Assembly (NCBI GenBank): GCA_033722075.1
Contig: JAWVZU010000015.1
Location: 1-27,073, forward strand
DNA length: 27,073 nt
DNA from: JAWVZU01 sp033722075
Lineage (GTDB): Bacteria; Pseudomonadota; Gammaproteobacteria; Xanthomonadales; SZUA-38
Reading direction: 5' to 3'
The notes beneath the pieces are model-generated. The model did no database searches, was not told the origin of the DNA, and was given only the letters and a program-made list of their open reading frames with translations. A program made the translations under genes and the position numbers. Numbering within the stretch: position 1 is the stretch's first letter; each line of letters starts with the position of its first letter. Shown in pieces: positions 15,483 to 23,976 of this stretch.

Positions 15483-16283
15483 CTACTTCGAACTGGTCTC
15501 CGGAACCAGAGCAACAACCCGGGCCGGCCCTCCGGAACCGCCCTCGATCTTCATCGGCAGGGCGATCAGGTAGGCACCCCGGGCCGGGAGCTCTTCCAGG
15601 TTGGTCAGGTTTTCCAGCCCGGGCACGTTGCGGCCCGCCGCGATCTGATGCACCGGAAAATCCCGCGACTGCCCGTAATCGATGGACGCCGTGTCGATCC
15701 CGATGGCGGCCGCCTGACGTTCCTCCACGAGCATCTGCGCCGCTTCCTTGCCGAAGCTCGGGAAGTGCAGATTGGAAGCATCCCCGGGCGTATCGTCTCC
15801 CAGGTAGTCCTTCGCATCGGGCCAGCGGGTGCTCCAGCCGGTCCGCGCGATGATGATCGAGCCGGATGGGATCGCGCCGTGTTCGCCCTCGTGGCGCTCG
15901 ATGTCTTCAACGCTCATCCGGTAATCGGGATTCGCAGCGCTTGCTGCCGAGATATCGATCACCACGGCCGGGGCGATGAGCCGGTCAAGCGGTACCTCGT
16001 CGGTGGTCAGACCATCGGCATGAAAGTGTATCGGCGCATCGAGATGGGTCCCACCGTGCTCCGGCGTGCAGATGCTGTTGGCGGCGTAAAAGAATCCGGC
16101 GTCGGTCTCTCCGTAAGCCAGCTCGGTCCGCTCGAAACGGCTGGGCGAAGTGGGCCAGTAAAGCGTTTCCGGACCGTAGCCATGGCTCAGATCCACCATG
16201 CGATAGCCATCGAAGGGATCGGCCCCGGCCGGGTTGACAAGCGTGACGGACAGGCAGAATGTGCAAAGAATCAGGTTTCGCAT
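15483..16283 (-). CDS. Secreted cyclase-family (kynurenine formamidase-like) metal-dependent hydrolase
   Basis: The 266-residue product starts with a signal peptide (MRNLILCTFCLSVTLVNPAGA). The family's metal motif HGGTHLDAPIHFH is intact, with further typical segments (MVDLSHGYGPETLYWP, SIIIARTGWSTRW, GIDTASIDYG). Cyclase-family proteins (PF04199) include kynurenine formamidase and isatin hydrolase. Those are normally cytoplasmic, and the exported form points to a periplasmic ester or amide substrate. The substrate is not predictable here. A very strong AGGAGGAG lies just ahead of the ATG at 16283, so the longer reading from 16325 is rejected. It is divergent from the DUF3175 gene with only 47 bases between starts. 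Confidence 0.85.
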   Translation of the reverse strand: MRNLILCTFCLSVTLVNPAGADPFDGYRMVDLSHGYGPETLYWPTSPSRFERTELAYGETDAGFFYAANSICTPEHGGTHLDAPIHFHADGLTTDEVPLDRLIAPAVVIDISAASAANPDYRMSVEDIERHEGEHGAIPSGSIIIARTGWSTRWPDAKDYLGDDTPGDASNLHFPSFGKEAAQMLVEERQAAAIGIDTASIDYGQSRDFPVHQIAAGRNVPGLENLTNLEELPARGAYLIALPMKIEGGSGGPARVVALVPETSSK

Positions 16284-16330
16284 TACGGTCTCCTCCTGTG
16301 ATCGGCAGATATTAGGACGTTCCATGCCTC

Positions 16331-16609
16331 ATGAGTGAGCGTTGGAGCCAGAAAGTGAATGAAACGAGCCATGCGCTGGAGCTCGATGAGGGGGTTTTCA
16401 CCTGGGACGACCCGCGCCGGATCGCCGAGTCCCTGAAGCGCTCGGCGGAGGCCAGTGACCGGCGCAAGGGCACACCATTGCAGTCGGCCATGGCCATGCT
16501 GAATTTCTACATCAATCGCGCAGGCAGCCAGCTGGAGCCGGACCGCCGGGAGATCCTGGAGCAGGCCAAGGAAGAACTGCGCTCGCTGTTTCGAGATTCC
16601 GACCCATGA
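16331..16609 (+). CDS. DUF3175 domain-containing protein
   Basis: A 92-residue soluble protein that is almost entirely the DUF3175 signature: RWSQKVNETSHALELDEGVF, TWDDPRRIAESLKRSAE and AMAMLNFYINRAGSQL. It is charged and helical. The function of the family is unknown. The ATG at 16331 gives the full conserved start, though there is no clear ribosome site. Its stop overlaps the DJ-1/PfpI start (ATGA), which indicates coupled translation. Confidence 0.85.
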   Translation: MSERWSQKVNETSHALELDEGVFTWDDPRRIAESLKRSAEASDRRKGTPLQSAMAMLNFYINRAGSQLEPDRREILEQAKEELRSLFRDSDP

Positions 16610-17229
16610 AAAAGATCGGCATCCTGATCTTCGATGATGTGGAAGTCCTGGATTTCTGCGGTCCCTTCGAGGTGTTTTCGTCCGTTCGGCTCGACAATGA
16701 TCGGCATCGGGAGTCGAGCTCGCCCTACGCGGTCCTGCTGGTTGCCGAGAGCGAAGCGCCGATCGTCACCCGTGGTGGAATGGAAGTGCGTCCGCAGGTG
16801 ACGCTCGCCTCCTGCCCGTCGCTCGACCTGCTGGTTGTTCCAGGCGGCTGGGGCGTGCGGGAACAGCTCGAAAACGCGGCGACAATCGAGTGGATTCGGC
16901 AGCGGGCAAAGCAGGTTTCGAGACTCACTTCGGTTTGTACCGGGTCCATGCTGCTGGGCGAAGCAGGGCTGCTGGATGGCCGGCGAGCCACCACCCATTG
17001 GCGCTCGCTGGACTGGATGCGCGAGAGTTTTCCGGCGGTCCGGGTGGTGGCGGACGAGCATGTGGTCGAAGACGGCGATACCGTGACCTCGGCCGGTATA
17101 TCGGCGGGCATCGACATGGCCCTACGGATGGTGGCCCGAGATTTCGGCGATGCGGTTGCCCGGGAAACGGCGGCGCACATGGAGTACCCCTATCCGACCG
17201 ATAATCGTCGTCGGGTTGCGATGGACTGA
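16606..17229 (+). CDS. DJ-1/PfpI family protein (isonitrile hydratase-like)
   Basis: A 207-residue alpha/beta protein of the DJ-1/PfpI superfamily. The nucleophile elbow is SVC111TGSMLLGEAGLLDG, followed by RRATTHW, and the N-terminal acid site is EVLDFCGPFEV (D16). VVPGGWG and SAGISAGIDMAL complete the fold. This pattern resembles Pseudomonas isonitrile hydratase (InhA), where Cys and Asp attack isocyanides. It also resembles the N-terminal domain of GATase1-like AraC regulators, but no DNA-binding domain follows. Enzymatic specificity is uncertain. It overlaps the upstream DUF3175 gene by 4 bases and is followed directly by an 8-bp hairpin. Confidence 0.85.
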   Translation: MKKIGILIFDDVEVLDFCGPFEVFSSVRLDNDRHRESSSPYAVLLVAESEAPIVTRGGMEVRPQVTLASCPSLDLLVVPGGWGVREQLENAATIEWIRQRAKQVSRLTSVCTGSMLLGEAGLLDGRRATTHWRSLDWMRESFPAVRVVADEHVVEDGDTVTSAGISAGIDMALRMVARDFGDAVARETAAHMEYPYPTDNRRRVAMD

Positions 17230-17249
17230 CCCGGATCAAGAATCCGGGT
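17229..17249. terminator. 8-bp hairpin after the DJ-1 gene, possible terminator
   Basis: ACCCGGAT (17229-17236) and ATCCGGGT (17242-17249) form a perfect 8-bp stem with loop caaga. It begins at the last base of the DJ-1 stop codon. No T-run follows, so it may act as a Rho-linked or stabilising hairpin. A GTG at 17248 lies inside the stem and is therefore an unlikely start for the malic enzyme. Confidence 0.5.
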
Positions 17250-17301
17250 GCGCGGGGTCGCTAAGCTGGGCATGTTCCCCAGTGGATGGGCGATTCCGCC
17301 G

Positions 17302-18948
17302 ATGACCGCACAGTTCATTCCCGAAGACTTCCCGCGCGGCGTCAAGCTGCTCCATGATCCCGCCCGCAACAAGGGCACTGCGTTCACCCAGGCCGAGCGC
17401 TCTGCCCTGGGCCTTCGTGGCCTGCTGCCGCCGCGGGTCTGTTCGGAGGAGATCCAGGTCCGCCGTGTTCTCGAAAACCTGCGTGCCAAGCCCTCGGACC
17501 TGGAAAAGTACATCGGCCTCATGTCGCTCCAGGATCGGAATGAGACGCTGTTCTACCGCGTCCTGACCGAGAACCTGGAGGAATTCATGCCGGTCATCTA
17601 CACCCCGACGGTCGGCAAGGCCTGCCAGGAGTTCGGACACATCTTCCGCCGGCCGAGGGGAATGTACATCTGTTCTGAAGACCGTGGAGAGATTCGAGAG
17701 GTCATGGCCAACTGGTCACACCACGACGTGCGCATGATCGTGGTCACCGATGGCGAACGCATCCTGGGACTCGGTGATCTCGGCGCCGACGGCATGGGCA
17801 TCCCGATCGGCAAGCTCGCTCTCTACAGCGCCTGCGCCGGTATCCACCCGACCAAGACGTTGCCCATCACGCTCGATGTCGGGACCAACAACGAGGCACT
17901 GATCGAGGACCCGCTGTATATCGGCGTCCCCCATCGCCGGATTCACGGTGAGGAATACGATGCGTTCCTGGACGAGTTCTTCGCCGCGGCTTCGGAAGCC
18001 TTCCCGAAGGCCGTCATCCAGCTCGAGGACTTTGCCAACCACAATGCCTTCCGCCTGCTGGCGCGCTATCGGGATCGCTACTGTACCTTCGACGATGACA
18101 TCCAGGGCACCGGGGCCGTTGCCCTGGCCGGACTGATCGCGGCGCTGCGCATCACCGGAGACCGGATGGGCGATCGGCCCTACCTGTTCTACGGGGCCGG
18201 CGAGGCCGGCATCGGGATCGGTGATCTGATTGTCGCCAATCTCGTCGAAGAAGGCTGGGACGAGGCGGAAGCCCGGCGCCGCTGCTGGTTCATCGATTCG
18301 CGCGGCCTCATCACCGCCGGCCGTGAAGGGCTCGCCGAACACAAGCGCCCCTATGCCCATGAACTGGACTTCAAGGGCGATCTCCTGCATGCCATCAGGA
18401 CCCTGGAGCCCGGCGCCCTCATTGGCGTGTGCGGTCAGCCCCAGGTGTTTACCGAACCGGTCGTCCGGGCGATGGCCGAGATCAATGAACGGCCCGTGAT
18501 CTTCGCGCTGTCCAACCCGACGTCCAAGGCCGAATGCACCGCCGAGCAGGCCTACCGCTGGAGCGATGGTCGCGCGGTGTTTGCCAGCGGCAGCCCCTTC
18601 GCCGGCCTGAAGATCGGCGATCAGAGCTTCGTGCCGGGGCAGGGCAACAACGCCTACATCTTCCCCGGCGTGGGGCTGGGACTGATCGCCGCCGAGGCCA
18701 ACCGCTGTACGGATCGCATGTTCCTGGCGGCGGCGCGAACGCTGGCCGAGATGGTCGAGCCCTACGACCTGTCGGTCGGGCGGGTGTACCCGCCATTGAC
18801 CCGCATCCGGGAAGTGTCCGCGCGAATCGCGACAGCCGTGGCCGAGATCGCTTTCTCGGAGGGAATCGCCCGCATCGATCGCCCGGATGACCTGCAAGCC
18901 GTTGTCGCTTCCCACATGTTCGTGCCGGTCTATCCGGGCTACGCCTGA
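17302..18948 (+). CDS. NAD(P)-dependent malic enzyme (oxaloacetate-decarboxylating)
   Basis: This long-form malic enzyme converts malate to pyruvate and CO2 with reduction of NAD(P). At 548 residues it matches SfcA/MaeA-like and eukaryotic enzymes. Visible sites are Y100 in MPVIYTPTVG, K171 in GIPIGKLALYSAC, the metal ligands in QLEDFANHNAF and FDDDIQGTGAVA, the dinucleotide loop FYGAGEAGIGI and the tail LSNPTSKAEC. I cannot decide NAD or NADP preference by eye. The start is uncertain. ATG 17302 gives a family-like N-terminus (MTAQFIPEDFPRG), ATG 17272 would add ten residues, and neither has a good ribosome site. It stands alone between the DJ-1 hairpin and the sensor kinase. Confidence 0.93.
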   Translation: MTAQFIPEDFPRGVKLLHDPARNKGTAFTQAERSALGLRGLLPPRVCSEEIQVRRVLENLRAKPSDLEKYIGLMSLQDRNETLFYRVLTENLEEFMPVIYTPTVGKACQEFGHIFRRPRGMYICSEDRGEIREVMANWSHHDVRMIVVTDGERILGLGDLGADGMGIPIGKLALYSACAGIHPTKTLPITLDVGTNNEALIEDPLYIGVPHRRIHGEEYDAFLDEFFAAASEAFPKAVIQLEDFANHNAFRLLARYRDRYCTFDDDIQGTGAVALAGLIAALRITGDRMGDRPYLFYGAGEAGIGIGDLIVANLVEEGWDEAEARRRCWFIDSRGLITAGREGLAEHKRPYAHELDFKGDLLHAIRTLEPGALIGVCGQPQVFTEPVVRAMAEINERPVIFALSNPTSKAECTAEQAYRWSDGRAVFASGSPFAGLKIGDQSFVPGQGNNAYIFPGVGLGLIAAEANRCTDRMFLAAARTLAEMVEPYDLSVGRVYPPLTRIREVSARIATAVAEIAFSEGIARIDRPDDLQAVVASHMFVPVYPGYA

Positions 18949-18980
18949 CGAGAAGCCATTATTGAGGCAAACTGGTCGTC

Positions 18981-21900
18981 ATGGCGAGGGGGCGCAAGGG
19001 TGCGGCACTGGCAGCCGCGGCAATGTTGCTCGTCAGCTGGTCGATGCGAGCGGCGGACGAGCCCGGATTCTATTTTCACCGCCTATCTGTTGAAGACGGC
19101 CTGCCGCAGGCAACGGTTCTTTCCGGCATTCAGGATCGCACCGGCTTCATATGGCTTGGAACGCAGGATGGGCTGGTGCGTTTCGATGGCTTTGACATGA
19201 CCCTGTTCCAGGGCGGCGGTGTGGATGATCAGCTGTCGGACGATTTCATCAGCGCCCTGGCCCAGGACAACTCGGGCCATATCTGGATCGGTACCCGCGG
19301 CGCAGGATTGAATCGGCTGGACCCTAAGACCGGTCGTGCCGAGCGAGTGACTCTGGCCGGCGAGTTCGGGTCGGCCTTGGGCATCCTCGCGATTCAGGCA
19401 GCAAACGAAAACGGTGTCTGGGTCGGAACGACATCGGGGCTCTTTCGTGTCGACGCGGATACGGTACATGCATTCCGTGCCAACGAGGGGCTGTCGCACG
19501 ACCAGGTGCTATCTCTCGCTGTTGACGATGGGCACATCTGGGTGGGGACCGAGCAGGGTCTTGATCGCTTGGACACTGTCAGAAGAGAGTTCCACCACCT
19601 GGGGATCTCAGGGTCACCGCTCGCCAATGCCATTACGGCCTTGCTGGTGGATGGGGCGCAGGTATGGGTGGGAACTCGGGAAGGTCTCCATGTCCTCGAT
19701 ACCACCACCGAAATGGTCCGGAGCTATCGATCGAATGCGGACGAACCGGCTTCGCTCTCCGACGATCGAATTTCGGCGTTGATCAAGGAAGACGCCTACC
19801 TGTGGGTGGGTACCGAAGCTGGCCTCGACCGGTTCGATCCTCGCACGGGACAGTTTGTCAATTACCGCCATGATCCGGTTGACCCCAATAGTCTGGGTAG
19901 CGGACGCGTCAACACCTTGTTCACTGACCGCAATGGTCAGATCTGGGTCGGGACCTATACCGGCGGGGTCAGTCGATTTCGGCCACGGAACAGCTTTGTA
20001 CGCTGGGGCGCAGGCATGCTTGGAAATCGCAATGCACGCGCGGTCGCAGCAGCGCCTGACGGCTCCGTTTGGGTTGGCTCGGATTCAGGGCTGATCCAGG
20101 TGAGGGACGACGGAACCAGGGCCTCGTGGCCTGCCGCATCAGGCGCTCTTGGTCCGATCAGGTCTGTTGGTCTCGGCGGGGTTGCCATTCCGGTGGACGG
20201 TTCCGTTTGGGTTGGAGGCGACGGGGGGCTTTGCCGCATCGACCCGGAAAATGACGCCAAGCGGTGTTTGACGTCGGCCGACGGCTTGACCGATGCGCGG
20301 CTCGAAGCGTTGGTTCCCTCATTGAACGGGGGACTCTGGATTGGCACTTACAATGGCCTGAACCTGTTCCGGGAAGGCGAGTTGCAAGCTTTCCTGTTTG
20401 AGCCCGGGGCACCGGATACCCTGGGCAACGGGCGGATCTATTCCATACTTGAGGAATCCGATGGGCGCTTGTGGGTGGGAACACAGCGCGGCGGGCTGCT
20501 GCTGCGTGAGCCGGGCGATGAAGGCTTCCGGTCATTTACGCATCGGCCGGGCGATCCGGCCTCCCTGAGTGACAATGGCGTGGTTTCGATCCACCGCGCG
20601 GCGTCAGGTGGGCTATGGGTTGCCACCGGGCGTGGTCTCAACCAGGTCATTGAAAAACCGGACGGTCTTCGGTTCAAGAGCTACACGGCACGCGACGGCT
20701 TTGCATCGGACCGATTCGGGAAGATTCTCGAGGACGCGCGTGGACGCTTGTGGTTGAGTTCGATTCAGGGGATCTCCCGCTTTGACCCGAAGGACGGTTC
20801 GATCGCCAATTTCGACTACACGCATGGAGCGCTTCGGGCCGGATACTGGGTGGCCTCCGGTGCCAAGGGTGAGGAGGGCACGATGTATTTCGGAGGAATC
20901 GGCGGCCTGACCGTCTTCGACCCGGAATCAGTTGCCCCGGACCCGTTTCCGCCGCCCGTGGTCATCACTCATCTGCTGATCGACGATCGCCGGGTCGTTG
21001 CCGGAACGGAAGACTCGCCCATTGATGTGACGGCGCCGTTTCTGAAGGCTTTTTCCTTGCCTTATGGCGAGGACTTCGGGTTTGAGTTTGCCGCATTGCA
21101 TTACGCCGCTCCGGAGAAGAACCTCTTCGCCTACAAGCTGACGCCCTACCATGATGACTGGGTCGAGACCGATTCGAGCCGGCGCAGTGCGTCCTTTACC
21201 AACCTCCAGCCGGGCCATTACGAGTTTCGGGTGAAGGCGGCCAACAGTGACGGAGTCTGGAACGAGACTGGCGCATCGATCGCGGTCAGCATCATTCCGC
21301 CCTGGTGGATGACCTGGTGGGCCCGGGCAGCGGGTCTTGCCGCCTTGCTTGCGCTTATCGTTGGCCTCATGCAATGGCGCGTCAGGTTTCTCCAGAGCAT
21401 GCGCCAGACGCTTCGGGAACGGGTTGAGGAGCGCACGGCCGACATCGCGGCGATCAGTGAGATCGGCCAGGAGTTGACCGCCACGCTGGACATGAACGAG
21501 GTCCTGGACAAGCTCTACCGGAGTGTCAACGCCCGGATGGATGCGCACACCTTCGGAATCGACGTCTACGATCCGGAGCGCGACGTACTCGTCTCTCGCC
21601 TCGACATCGAGGGCGGCAAGCGGCTGGCGCCGTCAGAGCTTCCAATGACCGACACCAGCCGGCCGGCGGTCACCTGTGTACGTGAACAGCGCGAGGTCAT
21701 CGTCCTCAACGAACAGGATTGGATCAGGGCTTTCGGGAGTTATCCGACGGCGGTCAAGGGCGAGCCGATGATGAGCGTGGTTTATCTGCCGCTGAAGGTC
21801 CAGGATCGGATTCTCGGCTGTCTGACCGTGCAGAGCCCCCGACCCAACGCGTACACCCAGGACCAGATCGAAGTGGTGCGCACGCTGGCCAGCTACACGG

Positions 21901-22724
21901 CGATCGCACTGGAGAATTCGGACAGTTACCGCGGGTTGCAGGAGGCCCAGCAGCAACTCGTCATCCAGGAGAAAATGGCTTCGCTGGGTACCTTGACAGC
22001 CGGCGTGGCCCACGAGATCAACAACCCCACCAATTTCGCGAACGTCGCCGCCCAGAACCTCAAGGTGGCGCTGCGCGACTTCGAGAGCTTCCTCCGGGAC
22101 CTTGCCGGCGGCGACGAGGCCGATACAGAAGTGCTCGCTGCCCTGGATGAGCGCTTTGGACAGCTGTTTGCCGACGTGGACACGGTGGCCGAGGGGTGTC
22201 AGCGGATCAAGAATATCGTCCGGGATCTGCGGACTTTCTCGCGGCTCGATCAGGCCGAGAAAAAGTTCATCGATGTCCGGGAAAGCCTCAGGGCGACGGT
22301 TAATCTCGTTCGCACCCAGTACCTTGACGGCATCGAGTTCGTCGAAGAGTACGGGGAAATCCCGGATGTGGAATGCTATCCGGCCAAACTCACCCAGGTT
22401 TTCCTCAATCTGCTGGTCAACGCGTGCCAGGCCGTGGCGGCGCGGGCTGCCGGTGAAGGTCCGGCTTTTCGGGGCCGGGTCGTCGTCGGTGTCGATTACG
22501 ATGGAAAATGGGTGATCGTCAGTTTCGAGGATAACGGTGTCGGCATGAACGACGACCTCGCCCAGCGTGCGTTCGAGCCGTTCTTCACGACCAAGCCGGT
22601 GGGCGAAGGCACCGGGATGGGATTGTCCATCAGCTACGGCATCGTCGAAGAGCATGGCGGCAGATTGGAAGTCGAGTCGAAGGAAGGCGAGGGCAGCGTC
22701 TTTCGCGTGCGACTTCCACGTTGA
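18981..22724 (+). CDS. Two-component regulator-propeller sensor histidine kinase with GAF domain
   Basis: The 1247-residue sensor starts with a signal sequence. From about residue 56 to 640 it carries 14 propeller repeats of the form IWVGT-x3-GLxRFD, enough for two seven-bladed beta-propellers. A Y_Y_Y domain (about 690-770) and one membrane helix near 775-802 (WWARAAGLAALLALIVGLMQW) follow. A GAF domain (about 825-975) leads into the kinase. The kinase core has the H-box GVAH1011EINNPTNF, the N-box FLNLLVNACQAV, DNGVGM, FEPFFTTK and GTGMGLSISYG, all intact. Reg_prop sensors often bind sugars or polysaccharides in the periplasm; the ligand here is unknown. It has no receiver or DNA-binding domain. 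The next gene, a receiver-GGDEF protein, begins 20 bases after its stop and is the likely partner. Confidence 0.92.
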   Translation: MARGRKGAALAAAAMLLVSWSMRAADEPGFYFHRLSVEDGLPQATVLSGIQDRTGFIWLGTQDGLVRFDGFDMTLFQGGGVDDQLSDDFISALAQDNSGHIWIGTRGAGLNRLDPKTGRAERVTLAGEFGSALGILAIQAANENGVWVGTTSGLFRVDADTVHAFRANEGLSHDQVLSLAVDDGHIWVGTEQGLDRLDTVRREFHHLGISGSPLANAITALLVDGAQVWVGTREGLHVLDTTTEMVRSYRSNADEPASLSDDRISALIKEDAYLWVGTEAGLDRFDPRTGQFVNYRHDPVDPNSLGSGRVNTLFTDRNGQIWVGTYTGGVSRFRPRNSFVRWGAGMLGNRNARAVAAAPDGSVWVGSDSGLIQVRDDGTRASWPAASGALGPIRSVGLGGVAIPVDGSVWVGGDGGLCRIDPENDAKRCLTSADGLTDARLEALVPSLNGGLWIGTYNGLNLFREGELQAFLFEPGAPDTLGNGRIYSILEESDGRLWVGTQRGGLLLREPGDEGFRSFTHRPGDPASLSDNGVVSIHRAASGGLWVATGRGLNQVIEKPDGLRFKSYTARDGFASDRFGKILEDARGRLWLSSIQGISRFDPKDGSIANFDYTHGALRAGYWVASGAKGEEGTMYFGGIGGLTVFDPESVAPDPFPPPVVITHLLIDDRRVVAGTEDSPIDVTAPFLKAFSLPYGEDFGFEFAALHYAAPEKNLFAYKLTPYHDDWVETDSSRRSASFTNLQPGHYEFRVKAANSDGVWNETGASIAVSIIPPWWMTWWARAAGLAALLALIVGLMQWRVRFLQSMRQTLRERVEERTADIAAISEIGQELTATLDMNEVLDKLYRSVNARMDAHTFGIDVYDPERDVLVSRLDIEGGKRLAPSELPMTDTSRPAVTCVREQREVIVLNEQDWIRAFGSYPTAVKGEPMMSVVYLPLKVQDRILGCLTVQSPRPNAYTQDQIEVVRTLASYTAIALENSDSYRGLQEAQQQLVIQEKMASLGTLTAGVAHEINNPTNFANVAAQNLKVALRDFESFLRDLAGGDEADTEVLAALDERFGQLFADVDTVAEGCQRIKNIVRDLRTFSRLDQAEKKFIDVRESLRATVNLVRTQYLDGIEFVEEYGEIPDVECYPAKLTQVFLNLLVNACQAVAARAAGEGPAFRGRVVVGVDYDGKWVIVSFEDNGVGMNDDLAQRAFEPFFTTKPVGEGTGMGLSISYGIVEEHGGRLEVESKEGEGSVFRVRLPR

Positions 22725-22744
22725 GCAGGACGGGTTGGAGATCA

Positions 22745-23962
22745 ATGGCAGTATTTCACAGGAAGAATCTCGAGCGGATCAGGGAGCGCGAGCAGGCGCA
22801 GCGCCAGGAACGGCGCCACACAATCCTGCTGGTCGATGACGAACCGGCCAACCTGCGCACCTTGAGTACGGTACTCGAAAACGACTACGAACTGCTGACG
22901 GCGAACAACGGGCAAGAAGCGCTGGAGCTGCTGGACGATCACGAAGAGCCCGAGCGCATTTCCCTGATCATCAGCGACCAGCGCATGCCGCGCATGACCG
23001 GTGTCGAGTTGTTCGAGCGGGTCAGCGAGAAGCTTCCGGATACGATCCGGATCATTCTCACCGGGTTCATCGACGTGGACGCCATCATCGACTCGATCAA
23101 CAAGGCCAACATCTACAAGTTCATCCTGAAACCGTACGACCGCGACGATCTCAAGCTGACCGTCAAGCGGGCGATCGAGGCCTACGAGATGCGCCGAGCT
23201 CTCGATGACCATATCGAGAACCTGGAGCACATGGTCGATGAGCGGACCCGCGAGCTGAACGAGAAAAACGCTGAACTGGAGGAGGCGCTGGAACGGGTCC
23301 GGGAAGCCAGTCGTACCGATCCGCTCACGGGACTGCGCAACCGCCGCTACCTGGCCGATCACATCGAAGCGGATCTCGCCCTGAGTGACCGGCGCCGGAG
23401 GTCGGACGACGAGGAACATGCGGACCTGGTGTTTTTCCTGATCGACATCGATCACTTCAAGGCGGTCAACGACGAGTACGGGCACGGCGCTGGTGACGCC
23501 ATGCTGCGGGAATTTGCGAAGGTCCTGCACGACTGTTTTCGCGAGTCGGACATCCTGGTGCGCTGGGGCGGGGAGGAGTTCCTGGCGATCTCGCGATTCA
23601 TCGACCGCGCAGAAGCGTCGGAGATCGCCGAGCGGATCCGGGCGTCGGTCGAAGCCCACGAGTTCGAGCTTCCCGAAGGACAGCGCATCGAGAAGACCTG
23701 CTCACTGGGTTTCGCGGCCTATCCGTTCGTCCGCTCGGCACCCGAAGCGGTCAGCTGGGAGCGTATCGTCGACGTGGCCGATGCGGCCATGTATGCGGCG
23801 AAGCGCAGCGGGCGCAACGCGTGGGTCGGCGTGGCGGCGGACGATCCGGAACTCGGCGAGGAGCAGGTTGCGCAATTCATTTCCTCGCCGGCCGAGACGC
23901 TGGAGGCAAACGGCTTCAAGGCCGTGTCATCGCTTGGCGCCGAAAGCCTCCGGTGGGCCTAG
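22745..23962 (+). CDS. Response regulator with diguanylate cyclase (GGDEF) output
   Basis: The 405-residue cytoplasmic protein has an N-terminal receiver (HTILLVDDEPANLRTL, phosphoacceptor D78 in IISDQRMPRMTG, then KPYDRDD). A coiled coil follows (about 150-185) and then a GGDEF domain. The active site is G275-G-E-E-F279. An I-site R266-E-S-D269 lies five residues before it, so product inhibition by c-di-GMP is expected. Phosphorylation should promote dimerisation and c-di-GMP synthesis. The ATG at 22745 has GGAG four bases ahead, better than the TTG at 22721 inside the preceding gene's stop. It sits in an operon with the propeller kinase, giving a complete path from periplasmic signal to c-di-GMP. 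Confidence 0.93.
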   Translation: MAVFHRKNLERIREREQAQRQERRHTILLVDDEPANLRTLSTVLENDYELLTANNGQEALELLDDHEEPERISLIISDQRMPRMTGVELFERVSEKLPDTIRIILTGFIDVDAIIDSINKANIYKFILKPYDRDDLKLTVKRAIEAYEMRRALDDHIENLEHMVDERTRELNEKNAELEEALERVREASRTDPLTGLRNRRYLADHIEADLALSDRRRRSDDEEHADLVFFLIDIDHFKAVNDEYGHGAGDAMLREFAKVLHDCFRESDILVRWGGEEFLAISRFIDRAEASEIAERIRASVEAHEFELPEGQRIEKTCSLGFAAYPFVRSAPEAVSWERIVDVADAAMYAAKRSGRNAWVGVAADDPELGEEQVAQFISSPAETLEANGFKAVSSLGAESLRWA

Positions 23963-23976
23963 ACCTCCCATTGTCA

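Noticed and set aside
21633..22745. Minus-strand open frame of 370 codons
   Set aside because: It is antisense to the kinase core of the sensor, which has intact H, N, G1, F and G2 boxes.
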